A DNA stretch of 64,000 bases from Mycolicibacterium tusciae (GCF_002086795.1 NZ_MVIM01000016.1:1-64000); one strand, 5' to 3'; numbered from the stretch's first letter, positions 41,074-49,303 are shown. The notes: generated by a model not told the origin, from the letters alone. A program made the numbers and translations.

Positions 41074-43622
41074 CTTTGGGGTACCTTTGGCATTCCGATG
41101 GGCACGATGCGCCCAGACTGTTCGGTGAATTCGATCGTCGGATCCGCGACCTCGGGGGCGTTGACGAACGAAACGAAGCGCGACAGCTTGTTGGGGTCCT
41201 CGAGCACACCCTTCCACTCGCACGAGTAGCCCTCGACGTGGCGGGCGATGGCCTCTTCGAACTCGGCGGCCAAGCCGAGCGAGTCGTCGCACACGACGTC
41301 ACGTAGATGGTCCAGCCCGCCGTCCAGCGCCTCCAACCACGGTGCGGTGCGCTGCAGTCGGTCGGCGGTGCGGATGTAGAACATGAGGAATCGGTCGATG
41401 TAGCGGATCAACGTCTCGTCGTCGATGTCGCTCGCGAGCAACTGCGCGTGCCTCGGCGACATGCCGCCGTTTCCGCAGACGTAGAGGTTCCAGCCGTTCT
41501 CGGTCGCGATGACGCCGACGTCCTTGCTCTGGGCTTCCGCGCATTCGCGCGCACAACCCGACACCGCCATCTTGATCTTGTGTGGTGCACGCAGGCCGCG
41601 GTAGCGCTTTTCGATCTCGACCGCCATGTCGACCGAGTCCTGCTGGCCGTATCGGCACCAGGTGCTGCCGACACAACTCTTCACCGTGCGCAACGCCTTG
41701 CCGTAGGCGTGGCCCGATTCCATGCCGCCGTCGACGAGCCGCCGCCAGATCTCGGGGAGCTGATCGACCCGGGCACCGAACATGTCGATGCGCTGTCCGC
41801 CGGTGATCTTGGTGTAAAGGTTGAAATCGCGGGCGATCTCGCCGATCAGGATGAGCTGTTCGGGCGTGATCTCACCACCCGGCGATCGCGGCACGATCGA
41901 ATAGCTGCCGTTGCGCTGGATGTTGGCCAGGAAGTGGTCGTTGGAGTCCTGCAACGAGGCCTGCTCACCGTCGAGGATGTGGTCCGAGCTCGTGGACGCC
42001 AAGATGGAGGCGACCACGGGCTTGCAGATGTCGCAGCCCCTACCGGTGCCGAAGCGTTCGATCAGCGCCGAGAACGTCCGAATCGATGTGGCGGTGACGA
42101 TCTCGAAAAGTTCTGCGCGCGAATGGCTGAAGTGTTCGCACAGCGCCTTGGACTGTTCGACGCCCTCGGCCTCCAACAACTGCTTCAGCAAGGGGACGCA
42201 CGAACCGCAGGACGTCCCGGCGAGCGTGCACTTCTTCAGCTCGGGCACATCACAGCAGCCGCCCGCGATCGCCGCGGTGAGATCGCCCTTCGTGACGTTG
42301 TTGCATGAGCAGATCTGCGCGGCGGCCGGTAGTGCGCCGACGCCGAGAGAGCCGCCCGCCTCACCTTCTGGTCCGGCCGGCGCGATCAGCGCGAGCGCGT
42401 CGCCGGGCAGTTCTTCGCCCACCATCGGTCGCAGCACGCCGTACGCCGACGCGTCCCCGACGAGGATGCCGCCGAGCAGCGTCTTCGCATCGTCGGAGAG
42501 CACCAGCTTGGCGTAGGTCTGGTTGACGGCGTCGTTGATCGCCACCTCGAGACAGTCCGGGGTGACACCCATCGCATCGCCGAAGCTGGCGACGTCGACC
42601 CCGAGCAGCTTGAGCTTGGTCGACATGTCCGCCTCGCCGAATTCCGCGCCGCCACCGAGAAGCCGGTCGGCCGCCACCTCGGCGCTGGTGTAGCCCGGAC
42701 CCACCAGGCCGTAGCAGCGGCCGTTGATGGCCGCGACCTCGCCGATCGCGTAGATGTTCGGATCGTCTGTCGCGCAGGACAGGTCGGTCAGGACACCGCC
42801 ACGTTCGGCGGTCGCCAGGCCCGCATCGCGGGCCAGCTCGTCCCGGGGCCGCACACCGGCGGCGAAGACGATCACGCCGGCGTCGATGAACGACTCGTCA
42901 CTCAGCGTGACCCGCATCGAGTCATTGTCGGCAGAACCGCGCACCGGTCGGTTTCGTTGTGCCGGAGCGATACTGGCGGTACCGACGCCGGTGTGCACGG
43001 TGATGCCGAGGTCGCTGATCATCCGGCCAAGGAGTGCTCCACCCGCTTCGTCGAGCTGTTGCGCCATCAGGCGCGGCGCCATCTCGACGACGTGCGCGTG
43101 CAGCCCGAAAGAGCGCAACGCGTTGGCGGCCTCAAGACCCAGCAGGCCTCCACCGATGACCACTCCGACCGGGGCGCCCGCGTCCTTCGTACGCAGTGCG
43201 CTGTCTCGGATCGCATCGAGGTCGTCGAGGGTCCGGTACACGTGGCAGGCCGGCAGGTCGCGTCCGGGCACCGGGGGAACGAACGCATAGGAACCGGTGG
43301 CCAGCACGAGCGCGTCGTAGTGCACCCGCCCGCCATCCGCCGTCAGCACCGACTTGGCATCCCGGTCGATGGCCGTCACCCGGCTGCCCAGCCGAGTCTC
43401 AACCAGATCGTCGTCGGGATAGGTATTGCCGGGCAGGGCCAGCAGCGCGCGATCCCAGTGTTCGGTGTATCCGGTCAGCCCGACGCGGTCGTAGGCGGCG
43501 TCCGCCTCCTCGGCGAGCACCGTCACCCGCCATTCACCGGCGCTGTCGCGCGAACGCAACGCCTCGACGAACCGGTGGCCGACCATGCCGTGGCCGATGA
43601 CCACGACGTTTTTTGAAGACAT
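41070..43622 (-). CDS. nirB: Nitrite reductase (NADH) large subunit NirB
   Basis: This 850-residue assimilatory enzyme reduces nitrite to ammonium with NADH. Domains in order: FAD-binding Rossmann (VVVIGHGMVGHRF at about 5-17), NAD-binding (GVVIGGGLLGLEAA near 150), the BFD-like 2Fe-2S region (ICSCNN and CGSC motifs near 440-480), then the sirohaem/4Fe-4S reductase with SCVGSTWCRYG near 647 and GCARECAE near 687, giving the Cys-X5-Cys and Cys-X3-Cys ligands. It heads the nirBD operon, divergent from hsp20. Sirohaem is probably supplied by the nearby CbiX-like enzyme. Confidence 0.97.
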   Translation of the reverse strand: MSSKNVVVIGHGMVGHRFVEALRSRDSAGEWRVTVLAEEADAAYDRVGLTGYTEHWDRALLALPGNTYPDDDLVETRLGSRVTAIDRDAKSVLTADGGRVHYDALVLATGSYAFVPPVPGRDLPACHVYRTLDDLDAIRDSALRTKDAGAPVGVVIGGGLLGLEAANALRSFGLHAHVVEMAPRLMAQQLDEAGGALLGRMISDLGITVHTGVGTASIAPAQRNRPVRGSADNDSMRVTLSDESFIDAGVIVFAAGVRPRDELARDAGLATAERGGVLTDLSCATDDPNIYAIGEVAAINGRCYGLVGPGYTSAEVAADRLLGGGAEFGEADMSTKLKLLGVDVASFGDAMGVTPDCLEVAINDAVNQTYAKLVLSDDAKTLLGGILVGDASAYGVLRPMVGEELPGDALALIAPAGPEGEAGGSLGVGALPAAAQICSCNNVTKGDLTAAIAGGCCDVPELKKCTLAGTSCGSCVPLLKQLLEAEGVEQSKALCEHFSHSRAELFEIVTATSIRTFSALIERFGTGRGCDICKPVVASILASTSSDHILDGEQASLQDSNDHFLANIQRNGSYSIVPRSPGGEITPEQLILIGEIARDFNLYTKITGGQRIDMFGARVDQLPEIWRRLVDGGMESGHAYGKALRTVKSCVGSTWCRYGQQDSVDMAVEIEKRYRGLRAPHKIKMAVSGCARECAEAQSKDVGVIATENGWNLYVCGNGGMSPRHAQLLASDIDDETLIRYIDRFLMFYIRTADRLQRTAPWLEALDGGLDHLRDVVCDDSLGLAAEFEEAIARHVEGYSCEWKGVLEDPNKLSRFVSFVNAPEVADPTIEFTEQSGRIVPIGMPKVPQR

Positions 43623-43677
43623 GCGGTGAGGCTAGGCAGCCGATATTGCCGCCATGTCGCCTTGTGTGAAGCGGCCA

Positions 43678-43693
43678 TCACGGTGTGCTCACC
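43678..43693. promoter_or_regulatory. TCACGGTGTGCTCACC element upstream of nirB, candidate GlnR/NnaR box
   Basis: It has the same TCAC-N7-TCAC layout as the element before nnaR (37938-37953), with 13 of 16 bases identical. It lies 56-71 bases upstream of the nirB start, a usual place for an activator site. It also fits the AC-n9-AC pattern reported for mycobacterial GlnR. Confidence 0.5.
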
Positions 43694-43696
43694 GCC

Positions 43697-43735
43697 GCTG
43701 ACAGCCCGATGTGAGCGGGCTTCGCTGACAGCGAA
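43697..43735. repeat. Repeated GCTGACAGC element with a perfect palindrome in the nirB-hsp20 gap
   Basis: GCTGACAGC occurs at 43697-43705 and 43724-43732. The second copy is the centre of the perfect palindrome TTCGCT-GAC-AGCGAA (43721-43735). A third copy of GCTGACAGC occurs at 46355-46363 before sdhA. Role unknown; it may be an operator for nirB or hsp20. Confidence 0.4.
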
Positions 43736-43744
43736 TGCCACGCT

Positions 43745-43771
43745 GGAACATGAGCGGGGTCGACTCAAGTT
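43745..43771 (+). promoter_or_regulatory. Candidate SigE/SigH-type promoter of hsp20
   Basis: GGAAC (43745-43749) and GTT (43769-43771) are separated by 19 bases, matching the GGAAC/T...GTT pattern of mycobacterial ECF sigma factors SigE and SigH. Homologous hsp20 (acr2, Rv0251c) is known to be stress-induced through such sigma factors. The transcript would carry a leader of about 50 bases with GAGGAGAGGA as ribosome site. An HspR-like half-site ACTCAAG (43763-43769) overlaps the promoter. Confidence 0.5.
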
Positions 43772-43827
43772 AAAGGAAGTAGCGGACCGGCGTGGTGCCG
43801 GTCACGACAAGCGAGGAGAGGAACACG

Positions 43828-44235
43828 ATGAGCAGAGTGACGCTGTGGTCGCGGCCGACATGGGACATCGACCGCTGGGTGAAGGACGGTGTTTTGGACG
43901 GTTTCACGCCCGCCGCCGAAATCGTGCGGGACGGTGAGGACGCGGTCGTACGCGTGGAACTGCCGGGCGTCGATGTCGACAAGGACGTCACCGTCGAGGT
44001 CGATCGCGGCCATCTGGTGATCCGCGGCGAGCGGCGCGACGAGCGCGCAGACGAGGAGGACGGCCGCACCCTGCGCGAGGTGCGCTACGGCTCGTTCCGT
44101 AGGTCGTTCAAGCTGCCTGCGCACGCCGCCACGGACGCGATCTCAGCGTCCTACGATGCGGGTGTGCTCACGGTACGGGTCGCCGGCGCTCACCGGGGCG
44201 CCCAAGCCCAGCGCATCGCAATCGAAAGCAAATAG
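43828..44235 (+). CDS. Small heat-shock protein, Hsp20 / alpha-crystallin family (Acr2-like)
   Basis: This 135-residue cytosolic chaperone has an N-terminal segment RVTLWSRPTWDIDRWVKDG and an alpha-crystallin domain from about 28 to 120: AEIVRDGEDAVVRVELPGVDVDKDVTVEV, LVIRGERRDERADEEDG, and YGSFRRSFKLPAHAATDAISASYDAGVLTVRV, where GVLTV is the conserved strand. It binds unfolded proteins to prevent aggregation. The ATG at 43828 has GAGGAGAGGA upstream. It is divergent from nirB and probably stress-induced. Confidence 0.95.
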   Translation: MSRVTLWSRPTWDIDRWVKDGVLDGFTPAAEIVRDGEDAVVRVELPGVDVDKDVTVEVDRGHLVIRGERRDERADEEDGRTLREVRYGSFRRSFKLPAHAATDAISASYDAGVLTVRVAGAHRGAQAQRIAIESK

Positions 44236-44250
44236 CTCTCGACTGACACC

Positions 44251-44285
44251 AGAGCCGGTGCAGCCCTTTGGGTTTCACCGGCTCT
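44251..44285. terminator. Hairpin with perfect 10-bp stem between hsp20 and the PEP-mutase-like gene
   Basis: AGAGCCGGTG (44251-44260) pairs perfectly with CACCGGCTCT (44276-44285) around a 15-base loop, between two convergent genes. No strong T-run follows, as is common for mycobacterial terminators. It can serve both directions. Confidence 0.7.
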
Positions 44286-44300
44286 GTCGTCGGCGATGTG

Positions 44301-45059
44301 CTAGGCCCAGCGCTGCAGCATCTCGTTGGCGTGGACCGACAACGCGCGCTGCAGGAACGGGCCGAAGCTGATCCGGCCGACACCGAGCGGCCCGAACGAG
44401 GCGGGGTCGTCCGCCTCCGGCAGCGCGATCGCATTGACCGGCAACGGAAGCTCAGACGTCAACCGCCGCATCGTCTCCGGATCGTGGCGCCCAACCGGAT
44501 ACAACGAGTCGGCACCCGCGGCCGCGGCCTCGGTGAGCCGCGCGATCGCTCTCTGCACGCGGTCGGACTCGTCGCCGTCCTGGCGCAGGAACAGGTCCGT
44601 GCGCGCATTCAGGACCACATGCACACCCGCATCGTCAGCGGCCTTACGCAGCGCACCGACCAACTCGGCATGCTCGCCGGACGACCGTAGTCGCTTGCCC
44701 TCCTTGTGGACGGTGTCCTCGATGTTCAGTCCGACCGCGCCCGCCTCCAGCAACCCGTTGATGAGCCGGCTCGGCGATTCTCCGTATCCGGACTCGATAT
44801 CGACCGAGATCGGCACGTCGACCGCTGCGGTGATCTGGGCCACCCGCGTCACGACGTCGTCGAACGACATCACCTCACCGTCCTCCTTGCCGATGGAGTC
44901 GGCCATCGGATGGCTGCCGATCGTGAGCGCGGCAAACCCTGCGTCGACCGCCAGCTTGGCCGACCAGGCGTCCCACACGGTCGGCAGGACTACCGGGTTG
45001 CCCGGTTGGTGTAAGGCCAGCAGGGAGTCGGCGCGCTCGTTCAGAACCCGGTCGGGCAT
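44301..45059 (-). CDS. Isocitrate lyase / PEP mutase-like family protein
   Basis: This 252-residue TIM-barrel protein of the PEP phosphonomutase-like branch (COG2513) has TVWDAWSAKLAVDAGFAALTIGSHPMADS near 27-55, the metal-binding region VPISVDIESGYGESPSRL near 85, and GLNIEDTVHKEGKRLRS near 112. Relatives include 2-methylisocitrate lyase and oxaloacetate hydrolases. The classic isocitrate lyase catalytic KKCGH loop is not seen, so a lyase role is not certain. GGAGG precedes the start. It is divergent from the sdh1 operon. Confidence 0.87.
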   Translation of the reverse strand: MPDRVLNERADSLLALHQPGNPVVLPTVWDAWSAKLAVDAGFAALTIGSHPMADSIGKEDGEVMSFDDVVTRVAQITAAVDVPISVDIESGYGESPSRLINGLLEAGAVGLNIEDTVHKEGKRLRSSGEHAELVGALRKAADDAGVHVVLNARTDLFLRQDGDESDRVQRAIARLTEAAAAGADSLYPVGRHDPETMRRLTSELPLPVNAIALPEADDPASFGPLGVGRISFGPFLQRALSVHANEMLQRWA

Positions 45060-45079
45060 GGGGAAACCTCCGCTTCAGA

Positions 45080-45148
45080 CGTGATCTGTCTCACTGGGTA
45101 CTGCATGATGTGAATAACGTCAGGTGTCGTAACGTGATGCCTGACACC
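45080..45148. promoter_or_regulatory. sdh1-operon regulatory region: CRP-like site and inverted repeat
   Basis: CGTGATCTGTCTCACT at 45080-45095 contains GTGA-N6-TCAC, the core of the CRP consensus TGTGA-N6-TCACA (8 of 10 defined bases). GGTGTC (45123-45128) and GACACC (45143-45148) form an inverted repeat with a 14-base loop closer to the operon. CCAAGGAGG directly precedes the TTG start of the first gene. CRP control would suit a respiratory operon; this is inference. Confidence 0.5.
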
Positions 45149-45168
45149 CTTCAGCCCAAGGAGGTCAA

Positions 45169-45465
45169 TTGTCCAGCACTACCGAACTTGCCGAACTGCA
45201 CGAGCTAATCGGAAGCCTGCGGCGGTGTGTCACATCGTTGGCGTCGAGGTATGGCGACAGCCCAGCGACGCGTCGGATCGTCAACGACGCCGAGCGGATC
45301 CTCAACGACATCGATCGTCTCGACATTGACGCCGAGGAACTGGAGCTTGCCCGCGGCGTGGTGCAACACCACCACGCCGGCGAAAAAATCTCGATCCCGG
45401 ACACCGCGTACGACAGCGACTTCTGGCGTGGTGTCGACGACGAGGGTCTCGGCGGAACGCGCTAG
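45169..45465 (+). CDS. Conserved small protein, first gene of the sdh1 operon (Rv0250c-like)
   Basis: This 98-residue protein begins with TTG behind a strong ribosome site (AAGGAGG). It is helical and charged: TELAELHELIGSLRRCVTSL, SPATRRIVNDAERILNDIDR, then RGVVQHHHAGEKISIPDT with a His triplet, ending DSDFWRGVDDEGLGGTR. No catalytic motif is recognised. It precedes the sdh genes in H37Rv as well, so a role in assembling or controlling succinate dehydrogenase is likely but unproven. Confidence 0.85.
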   Translation: MSSTTELAELHELIGSLRRCVTSLASRYGDSPATRRIVNDAERILNDIDRLDIDAEELELARGVVQHHHAGEKISIPDTAYDSDFWRGVDDEGLGGTR

Positions 45466-45506
45466 GCGCGGGACCTACCGGGACACATCAACACCGAAAG
45501 GCAACA

Positions 45507-46346
45507 GTGAGCGCACCAACCGCCGACCGCAAGGCGACCGGCGTCTTCTCGCCGGGCCGTGCCCAGATCGAGCAGCGCACCTTGCGTACCGACCGATGGT
45601 GGCAATCGCCGTTGATCATCGACCTGGGCTTCGCCGCGTTCGTGATCTACGCGACGGTGCGGGCCTTCCTGCAGAACAACTATTACGTCGCCGAGTACCA
45701 CTACCTCACGCCGTTCTACTCACCGTGCGTGGTGAAGTGGAACGAGGCAACGCAGTCCGGATGCATCCCCGAGGCCAGTCACTTCGGCCAGTTCCTCCCC
45801 GACGTCTGGTGGCTGCCCTACGCCGCGGTCACGCTGCCGTTCCTGCTGCTGTTCCGGTTGACGTGCTACTACTACCGCGGTGCCTACTACCGCACCGTGT
45901 GGCAGGCGCCGACGGCGTGTGCGGTTGCCGAACCCCACGCGAAATACACCGGCGAAACCCGCTTTCCGCTGATCATCCAGAACACGCACCGGTACTTCTT
46001 CTACATTGCCGGCATCATCTCGGTGATCAACACCTACGACGCGATCATCGCCTTCCAGTCGCCGTCCGGCTTCGGATTCGGTTTGGGCAACATCATTCTC
46101 GTCGTCAACGTCGTGATGCTGTGGGTGTACACGCTGTCCTGCCACTCGTGCCGCCACGTCGTCGGCGGGCGCCTCAAGCACTTCTCCAAGCATCCGGTCC
46201 GGTACTGGATGTGGACTCAGATCAGCAGGCTGAACACGCGGCACAAGCAGTACGCGTGGATCACGCTGGGAACCCTGATGTTGACCGACTTCTACATCAT
46301 GCTCGTTGCCAGCGGCACTATTTCTGACCTGAGATTCATCGGTTAA
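45507..46346 (+). CDS. sdhC: Sdh1 succinate dehydrogenase membrane anchor subunit
   Basis: This 279-residue membrane protein has about five helices and corresponds to Rv0249c. Conserved text includes NNYYVAEYHYLTPFYSPCVVKWN, CYYYRGAYYRTVWQAPTACAV and IIQNTHRYFFYIAGI. The segment LSCHSCRHVVGG, with Cys-His-Cys-His spacing, stands out. Mycobacterial Sdh1 has been reported to hold a membrane-embedded Rieske-type cluster, and this segment is a candidate ligand set. It anchors SdhAB and passes electrons to menaquinone. The GTG at 45507 is preceded by AAAGG. Confidence 0.9.
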   Translation: MSAPTADRKATGVFSPGRAQIEQRTLRTDRWWQSPLIIDLGFAAFVIYATVRAFLQNNYYVAEYHYLTPFYSPCVVKWNEATQSGCIPEASHFGQFLPDVWWLPYAAVTLPFLLLFRLTCYYYRGAYYRTVWQAPTACAVAEPHAKYTGETRFPLIIQNTHRYFFYIAGIISVINTYDAIIAFQSPSGFGFGLGNIILVVNVVMLWVYTLSCHSCRHVVGGRLKHFSKHPVRYWMWTQISRLNTRHKQYAWITLGTLMLTDFYIMLVASGTISDLRFIG

Positions 46347-46349
46347 TGC

Positions 46350-46369
46350 GGCTGGCTGACAGCCTTTTT
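46350..46369 (+). terminator. Short hairpin with T5 between sdhC and sdhA, possible attenuator
   Basis: GGCTG (46350-46354) pairs with CAGCC (46360-46364) and is followed at once by TTTTT (46365-46369). It starts 4 bases after the sdhC stop and ends 22 bases before sdhA. The 5-bp stem is weak, so partial termination or an mRNA processing site is more likely than a full stop, which would separate the anchor from the catalytic subunits. Confidence 0.4.
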
Positions 46370-46391
46370 CGCGACTTAGTGAGGATTATCA

Positions 46392-48332
46392 ATGGTTGAG
46401 GTCGAACGGCACTCCTACGACGTGGTCGTGATCGGTGCCGGCGGCGCGGGTTTGCGTGCTGTCATCGAGGCGCGGGAGCGCGGCCTACGGGTCGCGGTGG
46501 TCACGAAGTCGTTGTTCGGTAAAGCGCACACCGTGATGGCCGAGGGCGGCTGCGCCGCCGCGATGGGCAACGCGAACTCCAAGGACAACTGGCAGGTCCA
46601 CTTCCGCGACACCATGCGTGGCGGGAAATTCTTGAACAACTGGCGCATGGCCGAGTTGCACGCCAAGGAGGCGCCGGACCGCGTGTGGGAGCTGGAGACC
46701 TACGGCGCGCTCTTCGACCGCACCAAGGACGGCCGGATCAGCCAGCGCAACTTCGGCGGCCACACCTACCCGCGACTGGCCCACGTCGGCGACCGCACCG
46801 GCCTCGAGATCATCCGCACCCTGCAGCAGAAGATCGTCTCGCTGCAGCAGGAGGACAAGGCCGAGTTCGGCGACTACGAGGCCCGTATCAAGGTCTTCCA
46901 CGAATGCACCATCACCGACCTGGTCAAAGACGGCAGCCCGGGTCCGGGTGTCCCGGAAGGCGGACGGATCGCAGGCGCGTTCGGCTATTGGCGGGAGAGC
47001 GGCAGCTTCATCCTCTTCGAGACTCCCGCCGTGGTGCTGGCCACCGGCGGCATCGGCAAGTCCTACAAGGTGACGTCGAACTCGTGGGAGTACACCGGCG
47101 ACGGGCACGCGTTGGCGCTGCGCGCCGGCGCGACCCTGATCAACATGGAGTTCGTCCAGTTCCACCCGACCGGCATGGTCTGGCCGCCCAGTGTGAAGGG
47201 CATCCTGGTCACCGAGGGCGTGCGCGGCGACGGCGGAGTGCTGAAGAACTCCGAGGGCAACCGGTTCATGTTCGATTACATTCCGCCGGTCTTCAAGGGG
47301 CAGTACGCCGAGTCAATCGAGGAAGCCGACCAATGGCTCAAGGACAACGACTCCGCGCGACGCACCCCTGACCTGCTCCCGCGCGACGAGGTGGCCCGCG
47401 CCATCAACTCCGAGGTCAAGGCAGACCGCGGCACCCCACACGGCGGGGTTTACCTCGACATCGCGTCGCGTCTGCCGGCCGAGGAGATCAAGCGCCGCCT
47501 GCCGTCGATGTACCACCAGTTCATGGAGCTCGCCGAGGTCGACATCACCAAGGAGCCCATGGAGGTCGGGCCTACCTGCCACTACGTGATGGGCGGCGTC
47601 GAAGTCGATCCCGACACCGGCGCGGCCAAGACACCCGGCTTGTTCGCCGCGGGCGAGTGCGCCGGCGGCATGCACGGGTCCAACCGGCTCGGCGGCAACT
47701 CGCTGTCGGACCTGCTGGTGTTCGGCAGACGGGCGGGAATGGGCGCCGCCGACTACGTCCGCGCGCTTTCCGATCGGCCCACAGTGTCCGAGACAGCCCT
47801 CGACGACGCAGCCAAGCTGGCGCTCGCGCCGTTCGAGGGTCCGTCCAACGGCGACGCCGCGGAGAATCCGTACACCATCCAACTCGATCTGCAGGACTCG
47901 ATGAACACCCTGGTCGGCATCATCCGCAAGGCCGACGAGGTGTCCGAGGCCATCGAGAAGCTCAAGGAGCTGCGGGAGCGTTACAAGCGGATCCGCGTCG
48001 AGGGTGGCCGGCACTTCAATCCCGGCTGGCATCTTGCCGTCGACCTGCGCAACATGCTCATCGTCAGCGAGTGCATCGCGATGGCCGCGCTGGAACGCAC
48101 CGAGAGCCGCGGCGGGCACACCCGCGACGACCATCCGTCCATGGACGCCGCGTGGCGCAAGACGCTGCTGGTGTGCCGCGCCGAAGGTGACGTGGTCGTG
48201 CCGGACATCACCATCACCCGCGAGGACCAGGTCCCGATGCGCGAGGACCTTCTCGAGCTCATCGAGGTCGAGGAGCTGGAGAAGTACTTCACGCCCGAGG
48301 AACTCGCCAACCATTCGGCAAGGAGAGCCTGA
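46392..48332 (+). CDS. sdhA: Succinate dehydrogenase flavoprotein subunit SdhA (Sdh1)
   Basis: This 646-residue FAD-binding catalytic subunit oxidises succinate to fumarate. The dinucleotide motif is VVVIGAGGAGLRA at about 11-23. Covalent FAD attachment is expected at His46 in KAHTVMAEGGCAA. The substrate region VQFHPTGMVWPPSVKGILVTEGVRGDGG lies near 255, and HGSNRLGGNSLSDLLVFGRRAG near 430. The GAGG ribosome site is 9 bases upstream. sdhB starts inside the stop codon (TGATG). Length and motifs match Rv0248c. Confidence 0.97.
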   Translation: MVEVERHSYDVVVIGAGGAGLRAVIEARERGLRVAVVTKSLFGKAHTVMAEGGCAAAMGNANSKDNWQVHFRDTMRGGKFLNNWRMAELHAKEAPDRVWELETYGALFDRTKDGRISQRNFGGHTYPRLAHVGDRTGLEIIRTLQQKIVSLQQEDKAEFGDYEARIKVFHECTITDLVKDGSPGPGVPEGGRIAGAFGYWRESGSFILFETPAVVLATGGIGKSYKVTSNSWEYTGDGHALALRAGATLINMEFVQFHPTGMVWPPSVKGILVTEGVRGDGGVLKNSEGNRFMFDYIPPVFKGQYAESIEEADQWLKDNDSARRTPDLLPRDEVARAINSEVKADRGTPHGGVYLDIASRLPAEEIKRRLPSMYHQFMELAEVDITKEPMEVGPTCHYVMGGVEVDPDTGAAKTPGLFAAGECAGGMHGSNRLGGNSLSDLLVFGRRAGMGAADYVRALSDRPTVSETALDDAAKLALAPFEGPSNGDAAENPYTIQLDLQDSMNTLVGIIRKADEVSEAIEKLKELRERYKRIRVEGGRHFNPGWHLAVDLRNMLIVSECIAMAALERTESRGGHTRDDHPSMDAAWRKTLLVCRAEGDVVVPDITITREDQVPMREDLLELIEVEELEKYFTPEELANHSARRA

Positions 48333-49084
48333 TGAGCTACCAAGCGAAGATGAGGGTGTGGCGCGGCGACGAAGCCGGCGGCGACCTGCAGGACTACACC
48401 GTCGAGGTCAACGAGGGCGAGGTGGTGCTCGATATCATCCATCGCCTGCAGCAGACGCAGACCGGCGATCTGGCCGTGCGGTGGAACTGCAAGGCCGGCA
48501 AGTGCGGGTCCTGCTCGGCCGAGATCAACGGGCGGCCGCGGCTGATGTGCATGACCCGGATGTCGACGTTCTCCGAGACGGAGACCATCACCGTCACGCC
48601 GCTGCGCGCCTTCCCGGTGATCCGCGACCTCGTCACCGACGTGTCCTTCAATTACGAGAAGGCCAGAGAGATCCCGTCGTTCACGCCGCCCAAGGACCTG
48701 CAGCCCGGGGAATACCGGATGATGCAGGAGGATGTGAACCGGTCGCAGGAGTTCCGCAAGTGCATCGAGTGCTTCCTGTGCCAGAACACCTGTCACGTGG
48801 TGCGCGACCACGAGGAGAACAAGAAGGCCTTCTCGGGTCCGCGGTATCTGATGCGGCAGACCGAGCTCGACATGCACCCGCTGGACACCCGGGCCGACCG
48901 TGCGGTGCAGGCGCAGGAAGAGAACGGCCTGGGCTTCTGCAACATCACCAAGTGCTGCACCGAGGTGTGCCCCGAACACATCAAGATCACCGACAATGCG
49001 CTGATCCCGCTCAAGGAGCGCGCGGCCGATCGCAAGTACGACCCGGTGGTGTGGCTGGGGAGCAAGCTGTTCCGGCGGAACTGA
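48332..49084 (+). CDS. sdhB: Succinate dehydrogenase iron-sulfur subunit SdhB (Sdh1)
   Basis: This 250-residue electron-transfer subunit has 2Fe-2S ligands C53, C58, C61 and C73 (WNCKAGKCGSC...LMCM). The C-terminal cluster region has C144, C147, C150 and C154 (KCIECFLCQNTC), then C203, C208/C209 and C213 (CNITKCCTEVCP), for the 4Fe-4S and 3Fe-4S centres. It overlaps sdhA by one base. It transfers electrons from FAD to the membrane anchor and menaquinone. Corresponds to Rv0247c. Confidence 0.97.
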   Translation: MSYQAKMRVWRGDEAGGDLQDYTVEVNEGEVVLDIIHRLQQTQTGDLAVRWNCKAGKCGSCSAEINGRPRLMCMTRMSTFSETETITVTPLRAFPVIRDLVTDVSFNYEKAREIPSFTPPKDLQPGEYRMMQEDVNRSQEFRKCIECFLCQNTCHVVRDHEENKKAFSGPRYLMRQTELDMHPLDTRADRAVQAQEENGLGFCNITKCCTEVCPEHIKITDNALIPLKERAADRKYDPVVWLGSKLFRRN

Positions 49085-49147
49085 TTCACGACTGCTCCCG
49101 CGGGTAGCCTCTAGTCGAGCGGCCAATCATCGACGAAAGGCAGCGCT

Positions 49148-49303
49148 ATGGGACAGACCGAAAGCGTCAATGACATTCGCACCGCTATCCGCGAGCTGAG
49201 TGCCCGCGCCGAGCTGGCTCGAAAAGAGGACCGGCCGGGCGACGCCGACGAGATCGAAGCACGAATTGCGGCGAAACGCCAGGAACTCGGCGAACGACCC
49301 TAG
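49148..49303 (+). CDS. Small charged helical protein downstream of sdhB
   Basis: This 51-codon frame begins MGQTESVNDIRTAIRELSAR and continues with alternating Ala, Glu, Arg and Asp, ending KRQELGERP; it would form one or two amphipathic helices. AAAGG lies 6-7 bases upstream of the ATG, and a TAGCCT -10-like element lies about 40 bases upstream. Its stop codon overlaps the convergent flavin-reductase stop in the four bases CTAG, as at 10918-10921, which supports a real end. No membrane segment and no known family. Confidence 0.6.
   Translation: MGQTESVNDIRTAIRELSARAELARKEDRPGDADEIEARIAAKRQELGERP

Noticed and set aside
43660..43684. CRP site TGTGA...TCACG before nirB
   Set aside because: The spacer between the half-sites is 8 bases rather than 6, so it does not fit the CRP consensus.
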